A stretch of DNA of 64,000 nt, taken from NCBI GenBank assembly GCA_020072785.1, contig JAIQGG010000002.1:310001-374000 (forward strand). Reading direction: 5' to 3'. Under the pieces are notes generated by a model. That model was not told the DNA's origin and ran no database searches. It saw only the letters and a list, made by a program, of their open reading frames with translations. Made by a program: the position numbers and the translations under genes. Numbering within the stretch: position 1 is the first letter of the stretch; each line of letters begins with the position of its first letter. Shown piece after piece: positions 43,636 through 51,706 of this stretch. The stretch comes from Terriglobia bacterium (GTDB lineage: Bacteria; Acidobacteriota; Terriglobia; Acidiferrales; UBA7541).

Positions 43636-43669
43636 GAACATTTTAGCAGAACCGAGGGACGGTTGTTGT

Positions 43670-44380
43670 GTGCTAGACTCTCTGCCATGCCTGAATGGAT
43701 TGGATTGGCGACGAAGGGCATTGCAGTGTCATCAAAAGGGACTGCCGTATTCCGACCAAACGAAGCCCTTCAATTTTGTCCTTAGCCCGATCATCAACGC
43801 CCTAACCGGCGGGCGTCCGGTCGGTGCGGACCCAGACAAATTCACGCTGATCACTCCGTTTGCTTCCGACAGTTCCCTTTGGTATGGCAAAACCTTCGTT
43901 AATATCCACGATGAGAAATCGTATAAGTTGGCGCAGCCTGGGAAACGCTTGCCTCATGAAGCAGAACCAAGTACCTACGGCGATATAGTCAGTCGATATC
44001 GCTGGCACAAGGAGGCAAAGAGCTTGGCACCAGACGGAAAGCCCTGCGCCTCGCACACCGCCGGCTTACTGCGTCGCACACCGGTGTTTGCAGCCATTCC
44101 ATTCCGATCCATCGGCAAGGAAACGGACCGACGGTGGGAACGAGAAGAAGACATCAGCTTGATTGAGCCCCTTACCGTGGAGTACACGCCAAATGAGACC
44201 GAGCACCTAGTCGCCGACCCGATCCTCCAGCTTGAAGCTCGTCGGGTGTCGAATCGGAACCTAGCCAGGACGGCGGGAGTAAGTGCGAGGACCGTCAAGG
44301 ATATTCGTAAAGGGAAGCGGGTTAGAAAGGCAACAGCTAAAAAGTGCATTGCAGCGCCGGATTTATGTAAGATTAAGTAG
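43670..44380 (+). CDS. Hypothetical protein with C-terminal HTH-like segment
   Basis: 236 residues from a GTG start. The N-terminal LDWRRRALQCHQKGLPYSDQTKPFNFVLSPIINALTGGRPVGADPDKFTLITPF and the central TYGDIVSRYRWHKEAKSLAPDGKPC...TAGLLRRTPV resemble a family I recall from Acidobacteriota accessory regions, with no known function. The C-terminus (SNRNLARTAGVSARTVKDIRKGKRVRKATAKK) looks like a DNA-binding HTH. Divergent from the XRE gene. Confidence 0.55.
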   Translation: MLDSLPCLNGLDWRRRALQCHQKGLPYSDQTKPFNFVLSPIINALTGGRPVGADPDKFTLITPFASDSSLWYGKTFVNIHDEKSYKLAQPGKRLPHEAEPSTYGDIVSRYRWHKEAKSLAPDGKPCASHTAGLLRRTPVFAAIPFRSIGKETDRRWEREEDISLIEPLTVEYTPNETEHLVADPILQLEARRVSNRNLARTAGVSARTVKDIRKGKRVRKATAKKCIAAPDLCKIK

Positions 44381-44456
44381 TCCTGACTGAACAACCTCGC
44401 GCCCGCTGTCGGCGATACCGATTGCAGGTCCAGTCTTAATTAGGTGTGAAAGAGTG

Positions 44457-44822
44457 ATGGTTCACCGACCAAACATCGATCCTAATCTGGCTTTCGTCCT
44501 TATGCCGTTTAAGCCTCCTTTCGATAGTTACTACGATGAAATCATCAGACCAGCCGCCAAATCGGTCGGCCTTGAAGTTCGAAAGGCAGACGAGGTATAC
44601 GGGACCGGACCAATAATCAATGACATCTGGAAGCAGATTTGGGCTGCAACTGTTGTCATTGCGGACGTCACCGCCTACCCGTATCCGTTTCCGATTGTGC
44701 CAATGGGAACACACGACAAACACGACGCTGTTGGGCATCTTTCACGCGACGGTCGGGTTCACGTTTTCAACAGTGCAATCGTCGAGCAACTTGTCCGTGC
44801 TGGTTTACGCGCACGTGTCTAG
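44457..44822 (+). CDS. TIR-like/nucleoside-deoxyribosyltransferase-like protein, probably truncated
   Basis: 121 residues from ATG 44457. The first ~70 residues (LAFVLMPFKPPFDSYYDEIIRPAAKSVGLEVRKADEVYGTGPIINDIWKQIWAATVVIADVT) match the start of a predicted nucleotide-binding/TIR-like family. Normally GRNPNVFYELGLAHALGK-type sequence follows; here it is replaced by unrelated AYPYPFPIVPMGTHDK. No other frame restores it. The gene is probably a degraded remnant. Confidence 0.55.
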   Translation: MVHRPNIDPNLAFVLMPFKPPFDSYYDEIIRPAAKSVGLEVRKADEVYGTGPIINDIWKQIWAATVVIADVTAYPYPFPIVPMGTHDKHDAVGHLSRDGRVHVFNSAIVEQLVRAGLRARV

Positions 44823-44967
44823 GAAAATGGAACCAAATCATCTGGCGCAATCTTCACCCCGGTAGCCTCAAGCCGGGGCGACTGATTTCGGCGCTTTCAA
44901 CTCTTCCCAATCGTACCTGCCAACTGTCAGTGTCGGCGAAGATGCTGGCCGTACCAGGGGTACGAAA

Positions 44968-45927
44968 ATGACAAACTTCGGTGAACTTCATACATGCGAG
45001 CAGATAGAGGCGATGACTGCGGTGGGGTCGGCGGTAAGCCCGCCGCAATACAGCAACAAATCAGACCCATTCAGTGTTAGTCGGGACGGCAATTTTATCG
45101 GCCAAGACGGCTTCATTGTTCCTAAGAACTTCGGCGAGTTTTACGCGAAGTATCCCAAGTACGTCCGCCGCTGGGCAATCAAGCGCCTCGGGCGGGTGGG
45201 GTATACCGATGCCATCCGGGACCTTGAACAGGATATGCTTGTTTTCCTGTTCTCCTTACCGAAGACATCCAAGTTTCGCGAACCGAGTGAACAGCATCCC
45301 CACGGCTGCACGGACGTAATCCAGTGTTTCAATCCCTGGCGTCAGTATGGCGCAAGCGAACGCCGCTGGCGCTGTTGGCTGAATCTGTGCCTCAGTAATC
45401 GCGCCTCTACGATCTATCAGCGCCAAAAGAAAGACGCGCTGAGCCGAAAGAACAACATGCCATTTGACGTTGATTCGGAAGGTGTGACCGTTGACGAGGA
45501 ATATCTCCATAGTCATTCGGAAACTCTGCGGCGCAAGAGCGCAGAGCAATCTTCCGCCGTCGAGAAGCGTCTCTTGGCGAACCAATTCATAGATTTTGTG
45601 TTGGAAAAAGAGCCGCGTCTTTATGGCACCGTGCTCGCCATCTCGGAGACCCGAACACTCCGTGATGCCCAGGAGCTTTTGCGAGTGGACGAAACGGCAC
45701 TCACCCGCGACCTAACACGAATCATTCAGTTGAAGGACGCTTTTATAGACGGTGGTCCGATTCCAAAGCAGCGCAAGCCTTACAGGAAACGCGGCAAAGT
45801 TCACGCATCCTCCACTCCTTCTACCATTCGCAGTACAACGATCACTGCGGGACGGAGATTGGTACGACCAAGGCGTGAACTGACTCGCCGAGGCGACGAG
45901 CGCGTACCAGGACGGGCAGATCGGTGA
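44968..45927 (+). CDS. Sigma-factor-like hypothetical protein
   Basis: 319 residues. NFGEFYAKYPKYVRRWAIKRLGRVGYTDAIRDLEQDMLVFLFSLP resembles a sigma region 2-like helix pair. A C-terminal stretch (SAVEKRLLANQFIDFVLEKEPRLYGTVLAISETRTLRDAQELLRVDETALTRDLTRIIQL) looks like a region 4-type HTH. The last ~60 residues are basic and overlap the convergent CapP gene by 86 bp, so the true end may have been extended by rearrangement. Identification is weak. Confidence 0.45.
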   Translation: MTNFGELHTCEQIEAMTAVGSAVSPPQYSNKSDPFSVSRDGNFIGQDGFIVPKNFGEFYAKYPKYVRRWAIKRLGRVGYTDAIRDLEQDMLVFLFSLPKTSKFREPSEQHPHGCTDVIQCFNPWRQYGASERRWRCWLNLCLSNRASTIYQRQKKDALSRKNNMPFDVDSEGVTVDEEYLHSHSETLRRKSAEQSSAVEKRLLANQFIDFVLEKEPRLYGTVLAISETRTLRDAQELLRVDETALTRDLTRIIQLKDAFIDGGPIPKQRKPYRKRGKVHASSTPSTIRSTTITAGRRLVRPRRELTRRGDERVPGRADR

Positions 45928-46879
45928 GTTGAGTTCCGTCGCTGGCCTTCCACCAGTTGAGATTTTCCTGTGCCTCGCCGCGCCGAGAGTCCGCCGAAAA
46001 GACTTTCGAGATGATCGATGCTTCTGGTACCCGGAAATTACGAAACATCTGCATTCCTTGAAGCCGAGCAGCTTCGTTGATTGTTACGTTGACGGCGCGC
46101 AGAGTTGGGGTCGGAGCTGTCGTAAATCCGAACGCTGTCTGCGCCGGGTTGCCATCTCCCTTCTTATATGCCAGCGCTGCCTCCATGAGGATGCATGGTC
46201 TGGGCCACGCCTTCGCAATTCCGATAATTGCCGAGGTCAGGCTACCGTCAGGACACAGTTCGTCTCGGATCGCTTCGATGACTTCGAAAGAAATCTCTCC
46301 AAGCGCAAACGGCTTGACCATTGGGGCGTAGTAGGCGAACTCGCCAGCTAAGACATCCACGAGTGACTCCTCGGGACTCTTGTATTCATGCAGCGTGTGT
46401 GTCCGCTTGAAGGCGAAACGACGTTGGTCCGTAAGAATCAACAGATGGCCCAGTTCGTGCCACTTTGTGAAATAAACTCTGGATGCTTTCGCGCCGCGAC
46501 AATCTATGATTGAGACATACGGCAAATCAAACCGCCCCGGATTCACGAGCTTCAAGGTGATGCCGAAGACTTCGTCTGTTAGCTCCTGAGGGAGTGTGGC
46601 AAAGGCTAATTCCCCCTTATCAGCGTATTCCCTCACGACTTGCTCCAAATCAGCATCCGATCGAATTTCGACAAATATCGTGCCGAGCTTATTCGCGACC
46701 AGCGAAAGCAGGTCGGAAGGCCTTGAACAATTTTCTAGGTCAGTGAGAAATCGTTTCACCTTGCGGTGACAAAGAGCAACAATGTCCCCGACGGGATTTG
46801 TGGTCAGATGAAGACCCAAATCCGAAGCGAGCACATGAATCGAAGTGCTGTCGTTTAGTTTTATTCCTGACCGTGTCAT
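45842..46879 (-). CDS. capP: ImmA/IrrE-type zinc metallopeptidase (CapP-like CBASS regulator)
   Basis: 345 residues. The zinc motif is HELGH (141-145) in YFTKWHELGHLLIL, with a downstream acidic region (SPEESLVDVLAGEFAYYAP) that supplies the third ligand, E-x-x-x-x-x-A-x-EFA as in ImmA/IrrE. The C-terminal ~120 residues probably sense a signal. It is co-transcribed with the XRE gene (ATGA overlap) and faces away from the CBASS operon. In described CapH/CapP pairs the peptidase cuts the repressor when DNA is damaged; assignment here is by architecture and position. Confidence 0.78.
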   Translation of the reverse strand: MTRSGIKLNDSTSIHVLASDLGLHLTTNPVGDIVALCHRKVKRFLTDLENCSRPSDLLSLVANKLGTIFVEIRSDADLEQVVREYADKGELAFATLPQELTDEVFGITLKLVNPGRFDLPYVSIIDCRGAKASRVYFTKWHELGHLLILTDQRRFAFKRTHTLHEYKSPEESLVDVLAGEFAYYAPMVKPFALGEISFEVIEAIRDELCPDGSLTSAIIGIAKAWPRPCILMEAALAYKKGDGNPAQTAFGFTTAPTPTLRAVNVTINEAARLQGMQMFRNFRVPEASIISKVFSADSRRGEAQENLNWWKASDGTQLTDLPVLVRARRLGESVHALVVPISVPQ

Positions 46880-47286
46880 CCGAACACTTTCTTTATTGCC
46901 CTGTAGAGTTCAATCCAATCCTTGACCTCGAAAGGTTTAATCGTTTTGTTACTGCGACGTGCAATCACTGAGCGATGCGCTTCTAACAATTCCACGGTAT
47001 CAGAGTATGAAAGACTCAATTGTTCCGCAGCGGACGCGAGCGCTTGCGGGATCACGGTCGGTTCCCTCTGTGAGGCGGGAAGTGGCTCGTCCCCTCGCAA
47101 CAAATAATCAATCGAAGCTCCGAGCGCGTTCGCGATCTTCAGAACATATTCCGAACTCGGATTTCGCTTGTTATTCTCTATATCGCTGAGGAAGCCCTTA
47201 CTGACGCCACTCTTGGTCGCCAGTTGATCCTGGGTCCACTTCTTCGCCTCCCTTATCTCCTTAACGCGGTCTCCAACAGTCGGCAT
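46876..47286 (-). CDS. capH: XRE-family repressor (CapH-like)
   Basis: 136 residues from ATG 47286, with GGGGGG-AAG upstream; an in-frame extension to 47601 lacks support. HTH: VKEIREAKKWTQDQLATKSGVSKGFLSDIENNKRNPSSEYVLKIANALGASIDYLL. A C-terminal helical part (SAAEQLSLSYSDTVELLEAHRSVIARRSNK...WIELYRAIKKVFG) probably holds the dimerisation and cleavage region. It sits between capP and the divergent CD-NTase gene, placed to repress both. Confidence 0.8.
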   Translation of the reverse strand: MPTVGDRVKEIREAKKWTQDQLATKSGVSKGFLSDIENNKRNPSSEYVLKIANALGASIDYLLRGDEPLPASQREPTVIPQALASAAEQLSLSYSDTVELLEAHRSVIARRSNKTIKPFEVKDWIELYRAIKKVFG

Positions 47287-47309
47287 TCTGCTTCCCCCCA
47301 GATTGTTGG

Positions 47310-47338
47310 ATTTTAGCGAGCTGGCGTGACCTTGTAAA
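47310..47338 (-). promoter_or_regulatory. capH-capP promoter
   Basis: On the minus strand: TTTACA (47338-47333), 17-bp spacer, TAAAAT (47315-47310), 24 bp upstream of the capH ATG. Confidence 0.65.
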
Positions 47339-47355
47339 GGCGATTCCGCCTCTTC

Positions 47356-47384
47356 TTGACATGGGGTTCGATGTTCGCTATACT
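47356..47384 (+). promoter_or_regulatory. CBASS operon promoter
   Basis: TTGACA (47356-47361), 17-bp spacer, TATACT (47379-47384): near-consensus. Its -35 is 18 bp from the -35 of the divergent capH promoter, so a repressor bound between them could silence both. Confidence 0.75.
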
Positions 47385-47425
47385 GTATGTGAATTACACT
47401 ATCGGCGATGTTGCGGAGGGCCGGA

Positions 47426-48577
47426 ATGGCGACAGCGAAACTGGGAATTTGGGATAGCAGGTTTGGGCAAATGAACGATTTGCTGCGGAGCATCTGCGAG
47501 GAACTCCAAGTCAGCCCAACGGCATACGACCAAGCCGTGAACCGATACACCGCCGTCTGCAACTGGTTAGAAGCCGACGGGAGCGCTGTAGCTGTTTTCA
47601 ACCCGACGATCTATCCGCAAGGGTCAATGAAAATTGGGACGACAGTGAAGCCATTCGGTCGGGACGAGTATGACTTAGATCTCGTCTGCGAGTTCCGAAT
47701 CTCGGTGGATAAACTTCAGTCACCGCTCCAACTCCTGAAGCTCCTTGAGGCGCGGATGCGCGAGCACGAACTCTATCGCTCCATCCTGGAAATGAAAAAC
47801 CGCTGTGTACGGCTGAATTACGCTAACGAGTTCCATCTGGACATCCTTCCCGCCTGCCCCGACCTCAGCGTCGGTGGTACCTGTCTCTTCGTTCCTGACC
47901 GGAAATCGCAGACTTGGAAGCCTTCGAATCCCAAAGGTTACGCCGATTGGTTCGAATCGCGCTGTGAGTTGGCGCTGAAGATGCTGATTGAAAGCCGGAG
48001 ATTGATGACAAAAGCTGAACCAATTCCCCCGCAAGAAGCAACGGAAGAGAAGGCAATCCTCAAGAGAGTGGTCCAGTTATTGAAGCGGTGGCGCGATGTC
48101 CGCTACCAGCGGGAACCAAAACTCGCCCCGATTTCGATGGTGCTCACGACTATGGCTGCCCAAGCATACGGAGGAGAGCGCACAGTTACAGAGGCGATGA
48201 CTTCGGTGCTGAACAGTTTCGTCACCCAAATCGCCTCAACCAATTCCCGCGTGTATGTCCTAAATCCCGCCAACCGCAAGGAGGACCTTAGTGAGCGTTG
48301 GGGCGATGCAGCCCAATACCGTGTATTCGTTGATGGGATTCGAGAATTCCACGAGCAATGGGACCGTGTGTTGGCAACCAGTGGGATACACAACGTTTCC
48401 GAACAACTCGAAGGGTTTTTTGGGGAACCTGTGAAGGCCGCAATCAAAAAGCAAGCCCGGACTTTGCAGGACTTGCGCGAGAAATCGTCCTTGAGGGTAG
48501 CGCAGGCCGGATTGTTAAGCTCAGCCCCTGCGATTGGAGTTCCTGTGAGGTCAAACACATTTCATGGCAAATGGTAA
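47426..48577 (+). CDS. CD-NTase (cyclic oligonucleotide synthase) of a CBASS system
   Basis: 383 residues from ATG 47426, with GGAGGG upstream; 47408 is an alternative start. Nucleotidyltransferase motif GS (66-67) in YPQGSMKIGTTVKPF, then EYDLDLV with Asp83/Asp85, and the third carboxylate Asp139 in FHLDILP. A helical OAS-like C-terminal domain follows. The C-terminus NTFHGKW may be the site acted on by the E2-like partner. It would make a cyclic di- or trinucleotide on infection, which activates the CapV effector. Confidence 0.9.
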   Translation: MATAKLGIWDSRFGQMNDLLRSICEELQVSPTAYDQAVNRYTAVCNWLEADGSAVAVFNPTIYPQGSMKIGTTVKPFGRDEYDLDLVCEFRISVDKLQSPLQLLKLLEARMREHELYRSILEMKNRCVRLNYANEFHLDILPACPDLSVGGTCLFVPDRKSQTWKPSNPKGYADWFESRCELALKMLIESRRLMTKAEPIPPQEATEEKAILKRVVQLLKRWRDVRYQREPKLAPISMVLTTMAAQAYGGERTVTEAMTSVLNSFVTQIASTNSRVYVLNPANRKEDLSERWGDAAQYRVFVDGIREFHEQWDRVLATSGIHNVSEQLEGFFGEPVKAAIKKQARTLQDLREKSSLRVAQAGLLSSAPAIGVPVRSNTFHGKW

Positions 48578-49007
48578 AAGTAGTCTCCGTCAACGCGCAC
48601 CCAGTTTCGATCAGCAAATCTACAGAATGGGTGTGTTGTGGCCGAAGTTTGTTTTGGACAAGACAAGGAGACAGGTCGAAGCAGTCTGGAAAGGATTTCT
48701 GCAACCCTCGCCCCTGAGCGAGAATTATTTGATCACCCTTCGCTTCCGCCCTGGTCGGAATCCAGAAACACGCGTGTTATCACCAGAACTGAAAATTCGA
48801 GACAGATTCCGCGATCTACCCCATATCAACCCAGACGGCAGCCTATGCCTTCACGTGATGGGAGATTGGCAGCCCTGGATGTACGTCGCAGATTTCATCC
48901 CTCCATGGGTCAGTACGTGGCTCTACTTCTATGAAGTCTGGTACGCCACAGGTAACTGGCATGGGGGCGGGACCCATCCGGACAAACCGGAGCATCGGAG
49001 TGAGTGA
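48564..49007 (+). CDS. Stand-alone E2-like protein of short type II CBASS
   Basis: 147 residues, overlapping the CD-NTase gene by 14 bp. A UBC-like core with Cys95 in NPDGSLCLHV, the probable catalytic cysteine, followed by WMYVADFIPPWVSTWLYFYEVWYATGNWHGGGTHP, a signature seen in CBASS E2 proteins. No E1 or JAB partner is encoded in this operon, so it is the short form in which E2 alone primes the CD-NTase. Possible cross-use of the JAB-E1 protein 8 kb upstream is speculative. Confidence 0.82.
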   Translation: MANGKSSLRQRAPSFDQQIYRMGVLWPKFVLDKTRRQVEAVWKGFLQPSPLSENYLITLRFRPGRNPETRVLSPELKIRDRFRDLPHINPDGSLCLHVMGDWQPWMYVADFIPPWVSTWLYFYEVWYATGNWHGGGTHPDKPEHRSE

Positions 49008-49076
49008 TGCCAAGCATGGAGAGGGGCGAACCGTACGTGGGACATCACTCGTCAGGAAGGAGAAGGTGACACAGAC

Positions 49077-50045
49077 ATGACAAGGCGAGTGCTCTGTATT
49101 GATGGCGGTGGTATCAAGGGGGTATTCCCCGCATCCTTCCTCTCCACGATTGAGGAATCAGTGGGAAAGCCAGTAGCAGATTACTTTGACCTGATTGTGG
49201 GAACGTCAACGGGCGGAATAATTGCCCTGGGTCTCGGACTTGGATTGAGTGCGAATGATCTGCTGCGCTTTTATCAAGAACGCGGCCCCGCAATCTTCAA
49301 TGGAAACGGGGAAGTTCGGTGGCTTCGTCAGTGGTTCCGAGCAAAATACAATCCCGAACCATTGAGACAATCTTTGTCTGAGGCGTTCGGCTCCCGGCGA
49401 TTGGGGGATAGTCGTAAGCGTCTTGTCATCCCCTCATTTAACGTTGAGACTGGCGAAGTTCATGTTTGGAAAACAGCCCATCACCCCCGTTTGGAACGAG
49501 ATTACCTTCACTCCGCCGTTGAGGTTGCCCTTTCAACGGGTGCTGCCCCTACCTACTTTCCAACGTACAAAGCTCTATCTGGCACACCGTTGATTGATGG
49601 TGGGGTGTGGGCGAACAACCCGGTTGCGATTGCGGCGGTTGAGGCCATCGGGGTACTCGGCTGGCAAGCGTTTGAACTGCGGATTCTTAGCCTTGGTTGT
49701 ACAACCACCCCTTTCAGCATTGACTGGGGGCGTAGGCACTCTCTCGGTGTGTTCGGCTGGGCGACAAAAGTCACGGACCTCTTCATGACGGCGCAATCCG
49801 TTTCGGCAACCGGGATGACGCAACATCTACTTCCCGACCCCAACAATCTTGTGAGAATTAGTCCCATGGTCGGCAAGAACCGCTTTGAGCTTGATCGTGT
49901 TCGGGAGATTCCTTCGCTCAAAGGCTTGGGCGATTTTGAGGCCCGCAAAGCTCTTCCTCAACTTCGCCCTATGTTTTTCACTGCCCCCGTGGGGGAAGAT
50001 TTCGTTCCATACCACGTGGTAAGTGAACAAAAGGAGGCAAGATGA
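49077..50045 (+). CDS. capV: Patatin-like phospholipase effector (CapV-like)
   Basis: 322 residues. Oxyanion loop DGGGIKG (9-15), nucleophile Ser44 in GTSTG and catalytic Asp174 in DGG, the Ser/Asp dyad of patatins. The effector hydrolyses inner-membrane phospholipids when it binds the cyclic nucleotide, leading to abortive infection. Third gene of the CBASS operon, with a 69-bp gap upstream. Confidence 0.9.
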   Translation: MTRRVLCIDGGGIKGVFPASFLSTIEESVGKPVADYFDLIVGTSTGGIIALGLGLGLSANDLLRFYQERGPAIFNGNGEVRWLRQWFRAKYNPEPLRQSLSEAFGSRRLGDSRKRLVIPSFNVETGEVHVWKTAHHPRLERDYLHSAVEVALSTGAAPTYFPTYKALSGTPLIDGGVWANNPVAIAAVEAIGVLGWQAFELRILSLGCTTTPFSIDWGRRHSLGVFGWATKVTDLFMTAQSVSATGMTQHLLPDPNNLVRISPMVGKNRFELDRVREIPSLKGLGDFEARKALPQLRPMFFTAPVGEDFVPYHVVSEQKEAR

Positions 50046-50281
50046 ATGTAATCTGTCCGCAATGTGGTGTTATAGAGCGAACGGTTGCTCAGCAAATCGG
50101 AGGAAAGATCACTTTCGGTTTGGCCGCTGCTGCGCTGGGTACACGGGCTGTTAAGAATCCTCTGGTCACAGCTATTTGCGTAGTGGCTGGGTTGATGGTT
50201 GGGCACTACATAGACCAGGAACTCAGCAAGCGTTGTCCTCAGTGCGGTGCGATTCTTCGTGTCACAGGTCTCTTGCCATGA
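50042..50281 (+). CDS. Small zinc-ribbon/membrane protein coupled to CapV
   Basis: 79 residues, ATGA overlap with CapV. Two CPQCG motifs (residues 5-9 and near 65-69) frame a hydrophobic, Gly/Ala-rich middle with a possible glycine-zipper membrane segment (NPLVTAICVVAGLMVGHYI). The cysteines could form one zinc site. I do not recognise it as a known CBASS gene. A membrane-directing or lipase-control role is possible. Confidence 0.6.
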   Translation: MNVICPQCGVIERTVAQQIGGKITFGLAAAALGTRAVKNPLVTAICVVAGLMVGHYIDQELSKRCPQCGAILRVTGLLP

Positions 50282-50469
50282 AAAATAAAAAGCGATTCAA
50301 AGTCGGAGCCAAGGTCCGAATCCTGATACCTGGTATCAATGGTGTTGTTAAACAAACTTCGGATGAGATGGGACCGCTCGGGGAGTATTGGCCCGCGATT
50401 GAAACAAAGTCCGGCGAAAGAAAGGAACCCGGCTCAAACCTCGAGCTAACTCCTATCGAGCAAGGATAG
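50278..50469 (+). CDS. Small basic KOW/SH3-like protein at the end of the CBASS operon
   Basis: 63 residues, start ATG 50278 overlapping the previous stop by 4 bp. KNKKRFKVGAKVRILIPGINGVVKQTSDEMGPLGEYWPAIET resembles a KOW/SH3-like beta barrel (VGAKVRI...GVV). Basic N-terminus. Function unknown; translation is coupled through the CapV-ribbon chain. Confidence 0.55.
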   Translation: MKNKKRFKVGAKVRILIPGINGVVKQTSDEMGPLGEYWPAIETKSGERKEPGSNLELTPIEQG

Positions 50470-50557
50470 GTCACGTGTTAGGCATTGGCTTCCACTATTC
50501 GTCACCTCTTACAAAGTTGACCTCATTCACGTAGCTCTATAAGTCCACTTCATGCTC

Positions 50558-51559
50558 TCACGCAAGCAATTCCCCTAAATTCAGAAATCGCAGCCGACCG
50601 CCATCCCATTTGTAAGAGAGTATTTCGATTCCCAGTTTCTTCAACGCGAACTTGGTTTTGGGCGTCGGCGTGCCAGGGGCAACAAACACTCGCCTCGGTT
50701 CCTTTGGCTCAGCCGCAGCATGAAACATCAGTTGTCCGATTGCGCAGTAAACGCTTGCCGTAGATAGATCTGTCTTTGCCTCGAAGAGCATCTGGATATG
50801 ACCTGTGGATGAAAAGGTATAGAGGTCGCGAGGAATGTCATTCGCACAGCGGAGTCCACGCTTTTGCAGCGCGTCGGCCAAAGCAGAGATTACCGGACCG
50901 TGGTCGCACTCGCCCTCGATTTCATTGTGAATTGCGTAAGCCTTTCGGCGGCCCATAAATTCCAGGCTGAATGTGGACTTTTGCTTTTGGGATTTGGTTG
51001 GACTCTTCCTTCCCATCGCACTTTTCTTGAATCGGTCGATTTCGCTAACAAAGTGGGCGATCTGTCCTTGAAGATGAGCGCCATCAACCCGCCCGATTAC
51101 AATCATCTCCGTCTCTTTCTTGTCCGGCCAGATCACCGTGTTCCAGTTCTTCCCGCGATATGCGGCCACAAAGGCCGATTTCCCAATACCGGAACGCCCT
51201 CCTCCTATCTTGCCGCTGTGCGCGACATAGACTTGGCCTTGGCTGTCGCAAACGAAGGCTCCGCCCGTCCTCCGATTAAAGCCCTTCACGGTCGGATTGA
51301 CCTGACCTGTGATCGAGAACGCCCGATGCTTAGTTGCATCTTTTAACCCGAAGCAGCACCAATATCGCGCATCCTTTGCGCGTACGCGCAGGAGCGTCCA
51401 GAACCTCAGGCGAGGATTCCAGTAGACTGGATACTTTCCCCTCCCACCTTGCCAGCCAACGAATCGGGTTAATTTCAAACATCCCTGAGTAAGATTCTGG
51501 GAGAGCAGCTTAAACGCTTTCCTAGTTTCTTTTTTATCCGTCAGCGGTCTGAGATTCAT
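50558..51559 (-). CDS. Putative PD-(D/E)XK nuclease
   Basis: 333 residues. The C-terminal half contains GPVISALADALQKRGLRCANDIPRDLYTFSSTGHIQMLFEAKTDLSTASVYCAIGQLMFH: an acidic residue in RDLYTF, the E-x-K motif EAK and a following helix with Gln, fitting the PD-(D/E)XK core. The N-terminal part has Trp/Arg-rich WQGGRGKYPVYWNPRLRFW and GGGRSGIGKSAF of unknown role. Orphan gene between CBASS and RM operons, convergent with CBASS. Defence-related by position. Confidence 0.55.
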   Translation of the reverse strand: MNLRPLTDKKETRKAFKLLSQNLTQGCLKLTRFVGWQGGRGKYPVYWNPRLRFWTLLRVRAKDARYWCCFGLKDATKHRAFSITGQVNPTVKGFNRRTGGAFVCDSQGQVYVAHSGKIGGGRSGIGKSAFVAAYRGKNWNTVIWPDKKETEMIVIGRVDGAHLQGQIAHFVSEIDRFKKSAMGRKSPTKSQKQKSTFSLEFMGRRKAYAIHNEIEGECDHGPVISALADALQKRGLRCANDIPRDLYTFSSTGHIQMLFEAKTDLSTASVYCAIGQLMFHAAAEPKEPRRVFVAPGTPTPKTKFALKKLGIEILSYKWDGGRLRFLNLGELLA

Positions 51560-51571
51560 ATGCGAATCGCC

Positions 51572-51600
51572 TTTACATCTTCTGTCCGACCCCGTAAATT
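51572..51600 (+). promoter_or_regulatory. Candidate promoter of the type I RM operon
   Basis: TTTACA (51572-51577), 17-bp spacer, TAAATT (51595-51600), 106 bp before the hsdR start. Confidence 0.45.
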
Positions 51601-51706
51601 ATCGCAAGTGTATCTTATCCGCAGGAGTTAATCATCAGAGTTAAATCGTCCATTATTGCCGTAGGGCCTCTCGCGTTGTTCCGGCTATAATCGGCGTGTC
51701 CAAGCC

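Noticed and set aside
43687-43782. Alternative ATG frame for the gene at 43670
   Set aside because: It reads only ~32 codons to a stop; the GTG-started frame carries the recognisable LDWRRRALQCHQKG sequence.
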